NCBI GenBank assembly: GCA_965243325.1
Contig: CBDEUQ010000003.1
Location: forward strand, 3,472,001-3,536,000
Source of the DNA: JANQOH01 sp965243325
GTDB lineage: Bacteria; Pseudomonadota; Alphaproteobacteria; UBA7887
DNA: 64,000 nt
Direction: 5' to 3'
Positions 1 through 8,492 of the stretch are shown piece after piece. The notes beneath the pieces were generated by a model. That model saw nothing but the letters and a program-made list of their open reading frames with translations, did no database searches and had not been told where the DNA came from. Both the position numbers and the translations under genes were made by a program. Positions within the stretch are counted from its first letter, which is position 1; every line of letters begins with the position of its first letter.

Positions 1-828
1 GAAATACACCAGCCAACGCTCCCAGGCCCCTTCCTGGGTCACCGCCAGCAGGTGGGCGTAATAGTCCTCGCGCGAAGCCTCGAAGTAGGCGCTCAGATAG
101 AGGAGCGGCGATGGCAAAATCCGACGTTCGACCAGCAGCAGCGTGACGAGAAGGCGACCGACCCGCCCGTTCCCGTCAAGGAACGGGTGAATGGCCTCGA
201 ACTGTGCGTGAGCGAGGCCGGCGTGAACCAGCGGCGGCAGGCTGTCTTCGTGAAGGAATCGTTCCAGCGCGTCGAGACATCCCAACAACTCATCAGCGGG
301 CGGCGGCCCATAGCTCGCGTCATTCAACGTGCATCCAGACGGTCCGATCCAGTTCTGGCTGCGCCGGAACTCTCCGGGTGTTGCCGTATCGCCGCGCACG
401 CCCCGCATGAGCCGCGCGTGGATCTCGCGGATCAAGCGCAAGGACAGCGGCAGCGTGCCCAGGCGCTCCAACCCGTATTCCAGCGCATCCACGTAGTTCG
501 CGACCTCCTCGAGATCCTCGGAGTTCCGCCTCACCGGCGCGCCCGCCTGCGCGGCCAGCAATTCTTCGAGGGTCGTCCGTGTGCCCTCGATGCGGCTTGA
601 CAGCACCGCTTCCCGCCGAAGGAAGGGGATGATGAAGATTTCGGGATTGGGAAACCGCCAGCCTTCGCCGGCCAGTCGGCCGATCGCCCGGTCCGCATTC
701 GAGAGTGTAGCCACGAGCTCCCCGTCCCATGTGAGCGGCGGGGGTAGCGGTGCCGGCACGAATGCGGTGTAGCCGCCAGAGCCTCGCACGACGCGGCCAT
801 GTGGTCGGCGATCCGGATCAACCGCCAT
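1..828 (-). CDS. Fic-family protein adenylyltransferase, C-terminus cut by window edge
   Basis: Fic proteins transfer AMP (sometimes other nucleotide groups) from ATP to hydroxyl side chains of target proteins. Reading leftward from ATG at 828 gives 276 residues without a stop before the window ends. The catalytic motif IHPFLDGNGRVGR (HxFxxGNGRxxR) is complete. An N-terminal Fic_N-type region holds SSRIEG, matching the [ST]xxxE[GN] inhibitory-helix motif of class II Fic enzymes, so activity is probably self-restrained. Homologues often end in a winged-helix domain, which would lie outside the window. A palindromic AT-rich control region lies upstream and an integrase remnant beyond it, so an accessory, possibly transferred origin is likely. 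Targets cannot be inferred. Confidence 0.85.
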   Translation of the reverse strand, partial: MAVDPDRRPHGRVVRGSGGYTAFVPAPLPPPLTWDGELVATLSNADRAIGRLAGEGWRFPNPEIFIIPFLRREAVLSSRIEGTRTTLEELLAAQAGAPVRRNSEDLEEVANYVDALEYGLERLGTLPLSLRLIREIHARLMRGVRGDTATPGEFRRSQNWIGPSGCTLNDASYGPPPADELLGCLDALERFLHEDSLPPLVHAGLAHAQFEAIHPFLDGNGRVGRLLVTLLLVERRILPSPLLYLSAYFEASREDYYAHLLAVTQEGAWERWLVYF

Positions 829-844
829 CGACAGACTACATCCC

Positions 845-907
845 CTATTTGCGGGAGTGAAAATAGCGCGACTCGATATTATCGAATCTCAGGGAATTCG
901 CAAATAG
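845..907. promoter_or_regulatory. Nested palindromes upstream of the fic gene, probable operator
   Basis: This AT-rich patch in GC-rich surroundings holds a perfect 13-bp palindrome, TCGATATTATCGA, at 873-885. It sits inside a larger inverted repeat, CTATTTGCG at 845-853 against CGCAAATAG at 899-907. It lies 17-79 bases before the fic start, where a leftward promoter is expected. The arrangement looks like a repressor operator, perhaps autoregulatory. No regulator gene is visible in the window, so the binding protein is unknown. The rest of 908-1056 shows nothing recognisable. Confidence 0.45.
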
Positions 908-1056
908 CGGGTGGTGCATCTTCTCGGAATCGCGCCGTTCAGCGCCATCGACGCGCACCAGCACCCGCTCGGCGCCACTCCTTCCACCCTCACGCCTCCG
1001 ACCCGCGGCTTCAACCTCCTTGGAGCGGTCCTCGCGAACTTCGTCAGAGGCAAGAC

Positions 1057-1376
1057 CTACCGCTCGCATCGATGCTCGCCACTTTCGGCCGATCGCCCGA
1101 CGAATTCCGACCATTCCTTCATCAGTACCCGGCGCCGCTCGAACGGGTCGGTTCAGCGATAGGCAGCCTCCACCCGATCCGAATTCACGTGTGCCAGGGC
1201 GAGTTCGCAGACCTCGCAGGGCGCGTCGGAGCACTCCGCCGCCCAGTCCCGCAACGACAAGCGGAAGCCGTGCGGCACGCCTCGATCCCGAGGTCCCGGA
1301 GCAGCTTGGACACCGTGCTGTCGCCGATCGCGCGGCCGTGCGCCGACGGGAAGACCAGGCCTGTGCGGTTCGAGAA
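1057..1376 (-). pseudogene. Decayed C-terminal fragment of a tyrosine-recombinase integrase
   Basis: Leftward translation gives integrase-like text in pieces: TGLVFPSAHGRAIGD and SKLLRDLGIEA (to about 1278), then after a one-base frame change VPHGFRLSLRDWAAE and LALAHVNSDRVEAAYR, then an in-frame stop at 1153-1155, then TDPFERRRVLMKEW. HGFR matches the catalytic H-x-x-R box, and AAYR carries the expected nucleophilic Tyr of P4-type phage/island integrases. The N-terminal two thirds are missing; the neighbouring SDR gene ends at 1409. A frameshift, a stop and a truncation mean it is inactive. It marks an old integration event; tRNA-His, a possible attachment gene, lies about 0.9 kb away. Confidence 0.8.
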
Positions 1377-1408
1377 CCCCCGCGCCTCGTACCGGCGCGA
1401 GCGTTTCC

Positions 1409-2176
1409 TCAGATGCAGCGACCGCCGTCGACCTCGAGCATGGTGCCGGTGATGAAGCTCGAGCCGTCTTCGGCGAAGAAGACGGCGGCGGCGGCAATGT
1501 CCTCCGGTGTCGAGAGCCGGCCCATGGGCACGGTGGCGATGAAGCGCTCGCGCCCCTCGACCGGGTCGGCGCCGCCGAGAAAGTCTTCGAGCATCGCCGT
1601 TTCCCCGGCGACGGGGCAGATGCCGTTGACGCGAATACCGTCGTTCGCCACCTCCAGCGCCAGCGCCTTGCACATCGGGACCAAGGCCCCCTTCGTCGCG
1701 TTGTAGACGGCGAGGTTCGGCCGTGGCCGCAGCGCGGCGGTCGACGCGGTCACGATGATCGATCCGCCGCGGCCCTGGCGCCGCATGGTGCGGACCGCGT
1801 GCTTGGCGCCGAGAAAGACGCTGCGCACGTTGACGTGGAATACGCGGTCGAAGAACGCCACGTCCGTGTCGGCGAGAGGGCACGGCGCCATTCCCAGCCC
1901 GGCGTTGAGAACGACCGTATCGATTCCGCCCCAGGCGTCGCTCGCCGCGCCGATCATCGCTTCGTTGTCTGCCTCTTCGGCAACGTCGGCAGCCACGAAC
2001 CGGGCGTCGGCGCCAGTCGCGGCGATGGCATCGGCCACGCGCCGGCCGTTGCCCTCGTCGATCTCGGCCACCACGACCCGGGCGCCTTCCCGTGCGTAGC
2101 GCCTCGCGATGCCCTCGCCGAAGCCGGATCCTGCGCCCGTGACAATCGCCACCTTGCCCTCGAGCCGTCCCGCCAT
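1409..2176 (-). CDS. SDR-family NAD(P)-dependent oxidoreductase
   Basis: A classical short-chain dehydrogenase/reductase of 255 residues, the usual length. It has the Rossmann glycine motif TGAGSGFG near residue 14, VLNAGLG (the NAG motif) near 90, a Ser-containing IIVTAST strand, and the catalytic YNATK (YxxxK) near 157. An acidic residue after the second beta strand (AEID) suggests NAD preference. The substrate cannot be told from sequence; close relatives include 3-oxoacyl-ACP reductase-like and sugar or alcohol dehydrogenases. It is monocistronic, between the integrase remnant and tRNA-His. ATG at 2176 is the only start giving the canonical N-terminus. Confidence 0.9.
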   Translation of the reverse strand: MAGRLEGKVAIVTGAGSGFGEGIARRYAREGARVVVAEIDEGNGRRVADAIAATGADARFVAADVAEEADNEAMIGAASDAWGGIDTVVLNAGLGMAPCPLADTDVAFFDRVFHVNVRSVFLGAKHAVRTMRRQGRGGSIIVTASTAALRPRPNLAVYNATKGALVPMCKALALEVANDGIRVNGICPVAGETAMLEDFLGGADPVEGRERFIATVPMGRLSTPEDIAAAAVFFAEDGSSFITGTMLEVDGGRCI

Positions 2177-2273
2177 GCCGCCCTCCCCTGTGTCTTGTGT
2201 CCGGTGCGCTCCTGGCCGACCACGGCCGCGTTCCGCGCGGCCCGCGGCACTCCCTCATTGGCGGGGGTGCCGA

Positions 2274-2351
2274 TGGGGCGAGTGATCGGTCTCGAACCGA
2301 CGACCTCCTGAGTCACAGTCAGGCGCTCTAACCAACTGAGCTACACTCGCC
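2274..2351 (-). tRNA. tRNA-His (anticodon GTG)
   Basis: A complete cloverleaf: acceptor GCGAGTG pairs with CACTCGC, the anticodon stem CCTGA/TCAGG encloses CTGTGAC with anticodon GTG, and the T arm is GTCGG-TTCGAGA-CCGAT. The extra G(-1) and its partner C73, the main histidyl-tRNA synthetase identity pair, are genomically encoded, as is CCA. This is the standard bacterial form, not the A73/no-G(-1) variant known from some Alphaproteobacteria. Confidence 0.96.
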
Positions 2352-2362
2352 TCGACGCCGCT

Positions 2363-2391
2363 TCGATAGGGCCTCGCTCGTCGCGCGTCAA
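2363..2391 (-). promoter_or_regulatory. Sigma-70-type promoter of tRNA-His
   Basis: On the minus strand, TTGACG (-35) and TATCGA (-10) are separated by exactly 17 bases. The -10 box ends 11 bases before the mature tRNA 5' end, a typical tRNA gene layout. Confidence 0.65.
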
Positions 2392-2490
2392 GCGCAGCCC
2401 GCTGGTCAGATATTGGGCAAGGCGCCTTAAATGTGGGCAGGCGAATCCGCGGGAACCCACGAATGCCGCGTCGTTCCGCCCCCGCCGCGG

Positions 2491-2507
2491 TTGGCACGGA
2501 ACGTGCG
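2491..2507 (+). promoter_or_regulatory. Sigma-54 promoter upstream of glnB-glnA
   Basis: The sequence TTGGCACGGAACGTGCG matches the sigma-54 consensus TGGCACG-N4-TTGCW, with the invariant GG (2493-2494) and GC (2505-2506) exactly ten bases apart. Transcription would start near 2518, about 40 bases before the glnB ATG. glnB and glnA promoters in proteobacteria are commonly sigma-54 and NtrC dependent, so this predicts nitrogen-limitation control. No convincing NtrC site was identified by eye. Confidence 0.75.
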
Positions 2508-2559
2508 TCGGTACCCGTGCATACCGAATGCTCCCGTCCCAGCCACGGAAACCGCGCCC

Positions 2560-2898
2560 ATGAAGAAGATCGAAGCGATCATCAAGCCGTTCAAGCTCGA
2601 CGAAGTGAAGGAAGCGCTGCACGAGGTCGGCCTGCAAGGCATCACGGTCACCGAAGCCAAGGGCTTCGGCCGCCAGAAGGGCCATACCGAACTCTATCGT
2701 GGCGCAGAATACGTCGTCGACTTTCTTCCGAAGATCAAGATCGAGATCGTGCTCGACGACGGTCTTCTCGAACGCGCCGTCGAAGCCATCCAGAAGGCCG
2801 CCCATACCGGCCGCATCGGCGACGGCAAGATCTTCGTGAGCACCATCGAGGAGGCCGTGCGCATTCGCACCGGCGAGGTCGGCAGCGAAGCGATCTGA
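2560..2898 (+). CDS. glnB: Nitrogen regulatory protein PII (GlnB)
   Basis: A 112-residue PII signalling protein, exactly family length. PII integrates 2-oxoglutarate, ATP/ADP and glutamine status and controls GlnE/GlnD, NtrB and other targets. The N-terminus MKKIEAIIKPFKLDEVKEAL, the T loop with uridylylation Tyr51 (LYRGAEY), and the C-terminal signature TGRIGDGKIFV are all present. The frame is open upstream to 2431, but ATG 2560 gives the conserved N-terminus and lies just behind the sigma-54 promoter. glnA follows 95 bases later in the usual glnBA order. Confidence 0.97.
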   Translation: MKKIEAIIKPFKLDEVKEALHEVGLQGITVTEAKGFGRQKGHTELYRGAEYVVDFLPKIKIEIVLDDGLLERAVEAIQKAAHTGRIGDGKIFVSTIEEAVRIRTGEVGSEAI

Positions 2899-2993
2899 CG
2901 CGCCAGCGAACCCGACGCCCGGGCGCCGCCGCTCGTGCAGCGCCCCGCGGGTGTTGCGGACACTCACGTTCAGTCAAGCAGAGAGAGCCCAAC

Positions 2994-4403
2994 ATGTCCG
3001 ACGCAAAGACCGTTCTCGAGACGATCAAGGAAAACGAAGTCGCCATTGTCGACTTCCGCTTCACCGATCCGCGCGGCAAGTGGCAGCACACCGCGCAAAC
3101 CGCCGAATCCGTCGACGAGAGCGTCCTCGAGGAGGGCGTCATGTTCGACGGCTCGTCGATCGCCGGCTGGAAATCGATCCACGAATCCGACATGAACATC
3201 ATGCCCGACCTGTCGTCCGCGGTGCTTGATCCGTTCACGGCGCAGCCGACGCTGGTGCTGTTCTGCGACATTCTCGAACCGCAGACGGGCCAGCCCTACG
3301 CGCGTGACCCGCGTTCGACCGCGGGCAAGGCCGAAACCTATCTGAAGGCGTCGGACATCGGCGACACCGCATACTTCGGGCCCGAGGCCGAGTTCTTCGT
3401 GTTCGACGACGTCCGCTGGAAGGTGTCGCAAAACGAAACCAGCTACGGCATCGACCACGAAGAAGGTCCGTACAACTCGGGTGCGGCCATGGAAGGCGGA
3501 AATATCGGTCATCGGCCGCCGCCGAAGGGAGGGTATTTCCCGGTGCCGCCGGTGGATTCCATGATGGATCTCCGTTCGGAAATGGTCAGCACCATGATGG
3601 AAATGGGCCTGCCCATGGAAAAGCACCATCACGAGGTGGCGCCGAGCCAGAACGAGCTCGGCTTCAGCTTTCTGCCCCTCAAGAAATGCGCCGATGCGGT
3701 GCAGATCTACAAGTACTGCGTCCACCAGGTCGCGCATTCCTACGGCAAGACGGCAACGTTCATGCCGAAGCCGGTGGTCGAGGACAACGGCTCGGGCATG
3801 CACTGCCACCAGTCGGTGTGGAAGGATGGCACGCCGCTGTTCGCCGGGTCGGGCTACGCCGACCTCTCCGACACCGCGCTGCACTACATCGGCGGCATCA
3901 TCAGGCACGCGCAGGCGCTGAACGCCTTCACCAACCCGACGACCAACAGCTACAAGCGCGTCGTGCCGGGCTTCGAGGCTCCCGTGCTGCTGGCGTATTC
4001 GGCGCGGAACCGCTCCGCCGCCTGCCGTATCCCGTACGCGTCGAGTCCGAAGGGAAAGCGCGTCGAAGTGCGTTTCCCGGATCCGGCCGCCAACCCCTAT
4101 CTCGCCTTCGCGGCCATGCTGATGGCCGGTCTCGACGGCATCCAGAACCGCATTCATCCCGGCGATGCGATCGACAAGAACCTGTACGATCTGCCGCCGG
4201 AGGAAATCACCGACGTTCCCACGGTATGCCACAGCCTCCGCAACGCGCTGGACGCGCTGGAAGCGGACAACGAATTTCTCAAGCAGGGCGACGTCTTCTC
4301 GAGTGACCAGATCGAGGGGTACATGGAGCTCAAGTGGGAAGAAGTCTACGCCTTCGAACACGCGCCGCATCCCATCGAGTTCGATTTGTACTACTCGGTC
4401 TGA
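2994..4403 (+). CDS. glnA: Type I glutamine synthetase
   Basis: ATP-dependent glutamine synthetase (glutamate + ammonia to glutamine), 469 residues, the length of the dodecameric GSI-beta enzyme. Visible signatures: MFDGSSIAGW near residue 50, the metal/ATP region FGPEAEFFVFD, HHEVAPSQNE, the NPTTNSYKR loop, and an adenylylation site KNLYDLPPEE with Tyr398 (Tyr397 in E. coli numbering). The enzyme is therefore expected to be switched by GlnE together with PII from the preceding gene. The start ATG 2994 follows a purine-rich GAGAGAG ribosome site. The open frame extends far upstream but that part only shadows glnB. A strong terminator follows. Confidence 0.98.
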   Translation: MSDAKTVLETIKENEVAIVDFRFTDPRGKWQHTAQTAESVDESVLEEGVMFDGSSIAGWKSIHESDMNIMPDLSSAVLDPFTAQPTLVLFCDILEPQTGQPYARDPRSTAGKAETYLKASDIGDTAYFGPEAEFFVFDDVRWKVSQNETSYGIDHEEGPYNSGAAMEGGNIGHRPPPKGGYFPVPPVDSMMDLRSEMVSTMMEMGLPMEKHHHEVAPSQNELGFSFLPLKKCADAVQIYKYCVHQVAHSYGKTATFMPKPVVEDNGSGMHCHQSVWKDGTPLFAGSGYADLSDTALHYIGGIIRHAQALNAFTNPTTNSYKRVVPGFEAPVLLAYSARNRSAACRIPYASSPKGKRVEVRFPDPAANPYLAFAAMLMAGLDGIQNRIHPGDAIDKNLYDLPPEEITDVPTVCHSLRNALDALEADNEFLKQGDVFSSDQIEGYMELKWEEVYAFEHAPHPIEFDLYYSV

Positions 4404-4437
4404 CCGCGCGATCCGCTTCCTGCGTGTTCCACCCCTG

Positions 4438-4467
4438 GGGCCCGCCGCCGGCGGGCCCTTTTCTTTG
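4438..4467 (+). terminator. Rho-independent terminator of glnBA
   Basis: A perfect 9-bp stem, GGGCCCGCC against GGCGGGCCC, with a GCC loop, followed directly by TTTTCTTT, 34 bases after the glnA stop. This separates glnBA from the next rightward gene. Confidence 0.9.
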
Positions 4468-4543
4468 GCAGCCTGCCCGGCGGCGGCTTGACCCCGCCGG
4501 AGGGCGACCCTATTCAGGATTCCGACACGCACGAGAGCGCGAT

Positions 4544-6574
4544 ATGGACAATCTCTGGTCGGACCGTGACGCCGAGACCTTCGTGGCGCGCTACGGTGCC
4601 CAAGACGTCAATGCGGATGTCGCGCTGCGCGTCTACACGACGCGCCTCCTCGGCGGTGAACCGCGGCTCGTCCAGCACGGCGGCGGCAATACGTCGGTCA
4701 AGACCATGCTCGCCGATATCCTGGGCAATCCGGTCGAAGCGATGTGCGTCAAGGGGTCCGGCTGGGACATGGCGTCCATCGAACCACCGGGGCTGCCGGC
4801 CATGCGGCTCGACGCGGTGCGCCCGCTGGCGGCGCTCGACGCGTTGTCGGACGAGGACATGGTAAACGCGCAACGGGCCAGCCTGCTCGACAGCACGGCC
4901 CCGAACCCGTCGGTGGAAGCGCTGCTGCACGCATTTCTGCCGCACAAGTTCGTGGACCATACCCATGCCTGGGCCGTGCTGGCGCTGACCGATCAGCCGG
5001 ACGGCGCCGATCGGGCGGCCGAGGCGTACGGCGGCCGGGCGGCGTCAGTGCCCTACGTCATGCCGGGGTTCGCCCTCGCCAAACGGGCCGCGGCAACGTA
5101 CGCCGCCTGCTCCGGCGTCGAGGGTCTGGTCTTGCTCAAGCATGGGATTTTCTCCTTCGGCGACAGCGCCGAGGAGTCCTACGCGCGAATGATCGATCTC
5201 GTAAGCCTCGCCGAGGATCGCGTGCGCCGGGCGCCCCGTACCGTTGTCGCCGTACACGCCCCGCCGTGCCGGGCCGCCGCCGCCGACGTGGCACCCGTCC
5301 TCAGGGGAATCGCCGCCCGGCAGGGCGACGGCGAACCGCGACGCTGGGTGCTCGACCACCGCACGAGCGACGAGATCATGGCCTATGTCGGCGGCGCCGA
5401 TGTCGCACGCTACAGCCAGGCCGGGGTGGTTACGCCCGACCACGTCATTCGAATCAAGGGTCGCCCGCTGATCCTGTCGCCGCCCGACCCCGACGATCCC
5501 GCCGGGTTTCTCCGTACCGCGACGGCGGCGTTCGAACGTTACGCCCGGGACTATCGGGCCTACTTTCTGCGCCATGACGCCTGCAAGCCCGGATCGAGAA
5601 CTGCGCTCGACCCCGTTCCGCGGGTCATCCTCGTTCCCGGCGTCGGCCTGTTCGGACTAGGAAAGTCGGCAGCCGACGCGCGCATCGCCGGCGACCTCGC
5701 CGAAGCGACCGTCCGTGTGGTCGCGGACGCCGAAGCGCTTGGCCGGTTCGAAAGCGTCGACGAGTCCGACCTGTTCGACATCGAGTACTGGTCGCTCGAG
5801 CAGGCCAAGCTCGGACGGAAGACCGAGCCGCCGCTCGCGCGCCACGTGGCGGTCGTCACCGGCGGCGCGGGAACCATCGGCAGGGCGTGCGTGGCGGCAT
5901 TCGCCGACGCGGGTGCGACGGTCGTTTCGCTCGACCGCGAGGACGACGGGCGCGGCGGCGCGGCAGCGCTCTCCATCGCCTGCGACGTGACCGACGGGCG
6001 CGCCGTCCGATCGGCGTTCGACACGATCTGCAGGACCTTCGGCGGGATCGACATCGCGGTCTCGAACGCCGGGGCGGCGTGGCAGGGCCGCATCGGCGAA
6101 GTGGACGAAGACATCCTGCGCGAGAGTTTCGAGGTCAACTTCTTCGCCCACCAGCGCGTTGCGCAGAACGCCGTGAGAGTGATGCGCGCGCAGGGTACGG
6201 GCGGCGTCCTGCTCTTCAATGCCTCGAAACAGGCGATCAATCCCGGACGCGACTTCGGTCCCTACGGCCTGCCCAAGGCGGCGACGCTGTTCCTCAGCCG
6301 GCAGTACGCGCTCGACCACGGCGCCGAGGGCATCCGCGCGAACGCGGTCAACGCCGACCGGATCCGCAGCGGCTTGCTGGACGACGAAACCATCGCCGGC
6401 CGCGCCGCCGCCCGCGGGGTCGACGAGCGAGACTACATGGCCGGCAACCTTCTCGGACGCGAAGTCACCGCCGACGATGTCGCCCAGGCGTTCGTGCATC
6501 TCGCCCTCGCCCGCAAGACGACGGGCGCGGTGATGACGGTGGACGGCGGCAACATCGCCGCGGCTCCCCGCTGA
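4544..6574 (+). CDS. Bifunctional class II aldolase / short-chain dehydrogenase (RhaD/RhaE-like)
   Basis: A 676-residue two-domain protein. Residues about 1-400 form a class II aldolase/adducin-type domain, with VQHGGGNTSVK near 45, VDHTHAWAV near 140 and LLKHGIFSFGD near 200. Residues about 430-676 form an SDR domain with VVTGGAGTIGRA near 435, VSNAGAAW near 507 and the catalytic YGLPK (Tyr574, Lys578). Fusions of this layout include bifunctional rhamnulose-1-phosphate aldolase/lactaldehyde dehydrogenases, but the family also contains members of unknown sugar specificity, and no rhamnose genes lie nearby. ATG 4544 was chosen over the longer open frame because it begins the conserved N-terminus. 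Confidence 0.85.
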   Translation: MDNLWSDRDAETFVARYGAQDVNADVALRVYTTRLLGGEPRLVQHGGGNTSVKTMLADILGNPVEAMCVKGSGWDMASIEPPGLPAMRLDAVRPLAALDALSDEDMVNAQRASLLDSTAPNPSVEALLHAFLPHKFVDHTHAWAVLALTDQPDGADRAAEAYGGRAASVPYVMPGFALAKRAAATYAACSGVEGLVLLKHGIFSFGDSAEESYARMIDLVSLAEDRVRRAPRTVVAVHAPPCRAAAADVAPVLRGIAARQGDGEPRRWVLDHRTSDEIMAYVGGADVARYSQAGVVTPDHVIRIKGRPLILSPPDPDDPAGFLRTATAAFERYARDYRAYFLRHDACKPGSRTALDPVPRVILVPGVGLFGLGKSAADARIAGDLAEATVRVVADAEALGRFESVDESDLFDIEYWSLEQAKLGRKTEPPLARHVAVVTGGAGTIGRACVAAFADAGATVVSLDREDDGRGGAAALSIACDVTDGRAVRSAFDTICRTFGGIDIAVSNAGAAWQGRIGEVDEDILRESFEVNFFAHQRVAQNAVRVMRAQGTGGVLLFNASKQAINPGRDFGPYGLPKAATLFLSRQYALDHGAEGIRANAVNADRIRSGLLDDETIAGRAAARGVDERDYMAGNLLGREVTADDVAQAFVHLALARKTTGAVMTVDGGNIAAAPR

Positions 6575-6590
6575 ACGTGGCGACCGAATC

Positions 6591-8447
6591 GTGATCCCGC
6601 GCTACTCACGGCCCGACATGGCGGCCATCTGGTCGCCGGAGGCGCGCTTTCGCATCTGGCTCGACATCGAGCGCCACGCTTGCGAAGCGCAGGAGGCGCT
6701 TGGCGCGATTCCGGCCGGTGTCGCAGCCGCCATCGCCGAGCGCGGACGTTTCGAGATCGAGCGCATCGACGCCATCGAGCGCGACGTGAAACACGACGTC
6801 ATCGCCTTCCTCACCAACGTCGCCGAGCACGTCGGAGAAGAGGCGCGCTTCATGCATCAGGGGCTTACCTCCTCCGACGTGCTCGACACTTGCTTCGCGG
6901 TCCAACTGGCGCGGGCCGCCGATATTCTCCTGGCCGACCTCGATACCCTGCTCGCCGTTCTCGAACGCCGTGCACGGGAGCACAAGGACACTCTGTGCAT
7001 CGGCCGCAGCCACGGGATTCATGCCGAGCCGACGACGTTCGGGCTCAAGCTGGCACAAGCCCACGCCGAGTTCGCGCGCCATCGCGTGCGCCTTGCCGCG
7101 GCACGCGCCGATGTCGCGGTGTGCGCGATATCGGGCGCTGTCGGCACGTTTGCCGACATCGATCCGGCGGTGGAAGCCTACGTCGCGTTTCGTCTCGGAC
7201 TCGCGGTCGAACCGATCTCGACGCAGATCGTTCCGCGCGACCGGCACGCCATGTTCTTCGCCACGCTCGCGGTGATCGCCTCGTCGGTCGAACGCCTGGC
7301 CACGGAGATCCGGCATCTGCAGCGGACCGAAGTCCGGGAGGCGGAGGAGTTCTTTGCCGAAGGCCAGAAGGGCTCGTCGGCCATGCCGCACAAGCGCAAT
7401 CCGGTGCTCACGGAAAACCTCACCGGCCTTGCCCGGCTCGTCCGCGCGGCTGCGGCGCCGGCGCTGGAGAATGTCGCGCTGTGGCATGAACGCGATATTT
7501 CGCACTCCTCGGTCGAACGCGGGATCGGCCCGGACGCCACGACGACGCTCGACTTCGCTCTGGCACGCCTTACCGGCGTGATCGACAAGTTGCTGGTCTA
7601 CCCGGAGGCGATGCAGCGGAACGTCGATCTGCTGGGCGGGCTGATTCATTCGCAACGCGTACTTCTTGCGCTGACCCAGGCAGGGATGAGCCGCGAGGCG
7701 GCCTACGCCGCGGTTCAGCGCAACGCCATGCGAGTCTGGCGCGCCGGCGGCGATTTTCGTACCGCGCTCGGCGAGGACAGAGAGATCGCGCGCTACCTCG
7801 ATGCGGCCGCGCTCGACGCCCGGTTCGATCTCGGCCACCATCTCAAGCACGTCGATACGCTGTTTCATCGCGTGTTCGGCGACGACCCGCCCGAGACGAC
7901 GCCGGCCCGGGTGCTCGCGTTCTGGTTCGAGGAAGCGGGCCCCGAACGGTGGTTCGCGAAGAATCCCGCGTTCGATGCGGTCGTTCGCGACCGTCTCGGC
8001 GCCGCCAGCGACAAGGCCGCCGCACACGCGCTCGACGGTTGGCTCGACGACGCGCACGGCTGCCTGGCCCTGATCGTCCTGCTCGACCAGGTGCCCCGCA
8101 ACATCCACCGCGGACGTGCCTGCGCCTTCGCGACGGACGCGCTCGCCCGCGCCGCCGCCGCCCATGCAATCTCGGCCGGCCATGACCGCGACCCGTCGTT
8201 CACCGACGCATGGCGGCAGTTCTTCTACATTCCGTTCCAACACTCGGAAGACATGGTCGACCAGGACCGCTGCTACGCGCTGACGGCGGAGCGCCTGTCA
8301 GGCGATAGCGACGCCCTCGACTACGCCAGGAAGCACCGGGAGATCATCGCCCGTTTCGGGCGTTTTCCGCACCGCAACGCCGCCCTTGGCCGCGACAGTA
8401 CGCCTGAGGAAATCGCATTTCTCGCTCAGCACGGCACGCCATTCTGA
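6591..8447 (+). CDS. purB: Adenylosuccinate lyase fused to a DUF924 domain
   Basis: Residues 1 to about 430 are a full adenylosuccinate lyase (fumarase/aspartase superfamily), which cleaves SAICAR and adenylosuccinate in purine synthesis. It starts MIPRYSRPDMAAIWS at a GTG and carries the signature loop SSAMPHKRNP near residue 262 and HSSVERG. It ends at the usual purB terminus, HLKHVDTLFHRVFG. The frame then continues without a stop into about 180 residues of the DUF924 family: VLAFWFEEAGPERWF, VLLDQVPRNIHRG, FFYIPFQHSED and FGRFPHRN. PurB is normally about 430-435 residues, so this 618-residue fusion is unusual. DUF924 proteins have no settled function. The start lies 16 bases after the aldolase stop, suggesting co-transcription. 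Confidence 0.9.
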   Translation: MIPRYSRPDMAAIWSPEARFRIWLDIERHACEAQEALGAIPAGVAAAIAERGRFEIERIDAIERDVKHDVIAFLTNVAEHVGEEARFMHQGLTSSDVLDTCFAVQLARAADILLADLDTLLAVLERRAREHKDTLCIGRSHGIHAEPTTFGLKLAQAHAEFARHRVRLAAARADVAVCAISGAVGTFADIDPAVEAYVAFRLGLAVEPISTQIVPRDRHAMFFATLAVIASSVERLATEIRHLQRTEVREAEEFFAEGQKGSSAMPHKRNPVLTENLTGLARLVRAAAAPALENVALWHERDISHSSVERGIGPDATTTLDFALARLTGVIDKLLVYPEAMQRNVDLLGGLIHSQRVLLALTQAGMSREAAYAAVQRNAMRVWRAGGDFRTALGEDREIARYLDAAALDARFDLGHHLKHVDTLFHRVFGDDPPETTPARVLAFWFEEAGPERWFAKNPAFDAVVRDRLGAASDKAAAHALDGWLDDAHGCLALIVLLDQVPRNIHRGRACAFATDALARAAAAHAISAGHDRDPSFTDAWRQFFYIPFQHSEDMVDQDRCYALTAERLSGDSDALDYARKHREIIARFGRFPHRNAALGRDSTPEEIAFLAQHGTPF

Positions 8448-8492
8448 GCGGCGCCGCTCCCGCCGGGCGGCAAGGCAGCAAGGCGGCGAGCG

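Noticed and set aside
2433..4403. A 656-codon frame suggesting an N-terminal extension of glutamine synthetase
   Set aside because: The extra 187 codons overlap glnB out of frame and are Arg-rich noise. glnA begins normally at 2994 after a ribosome site.
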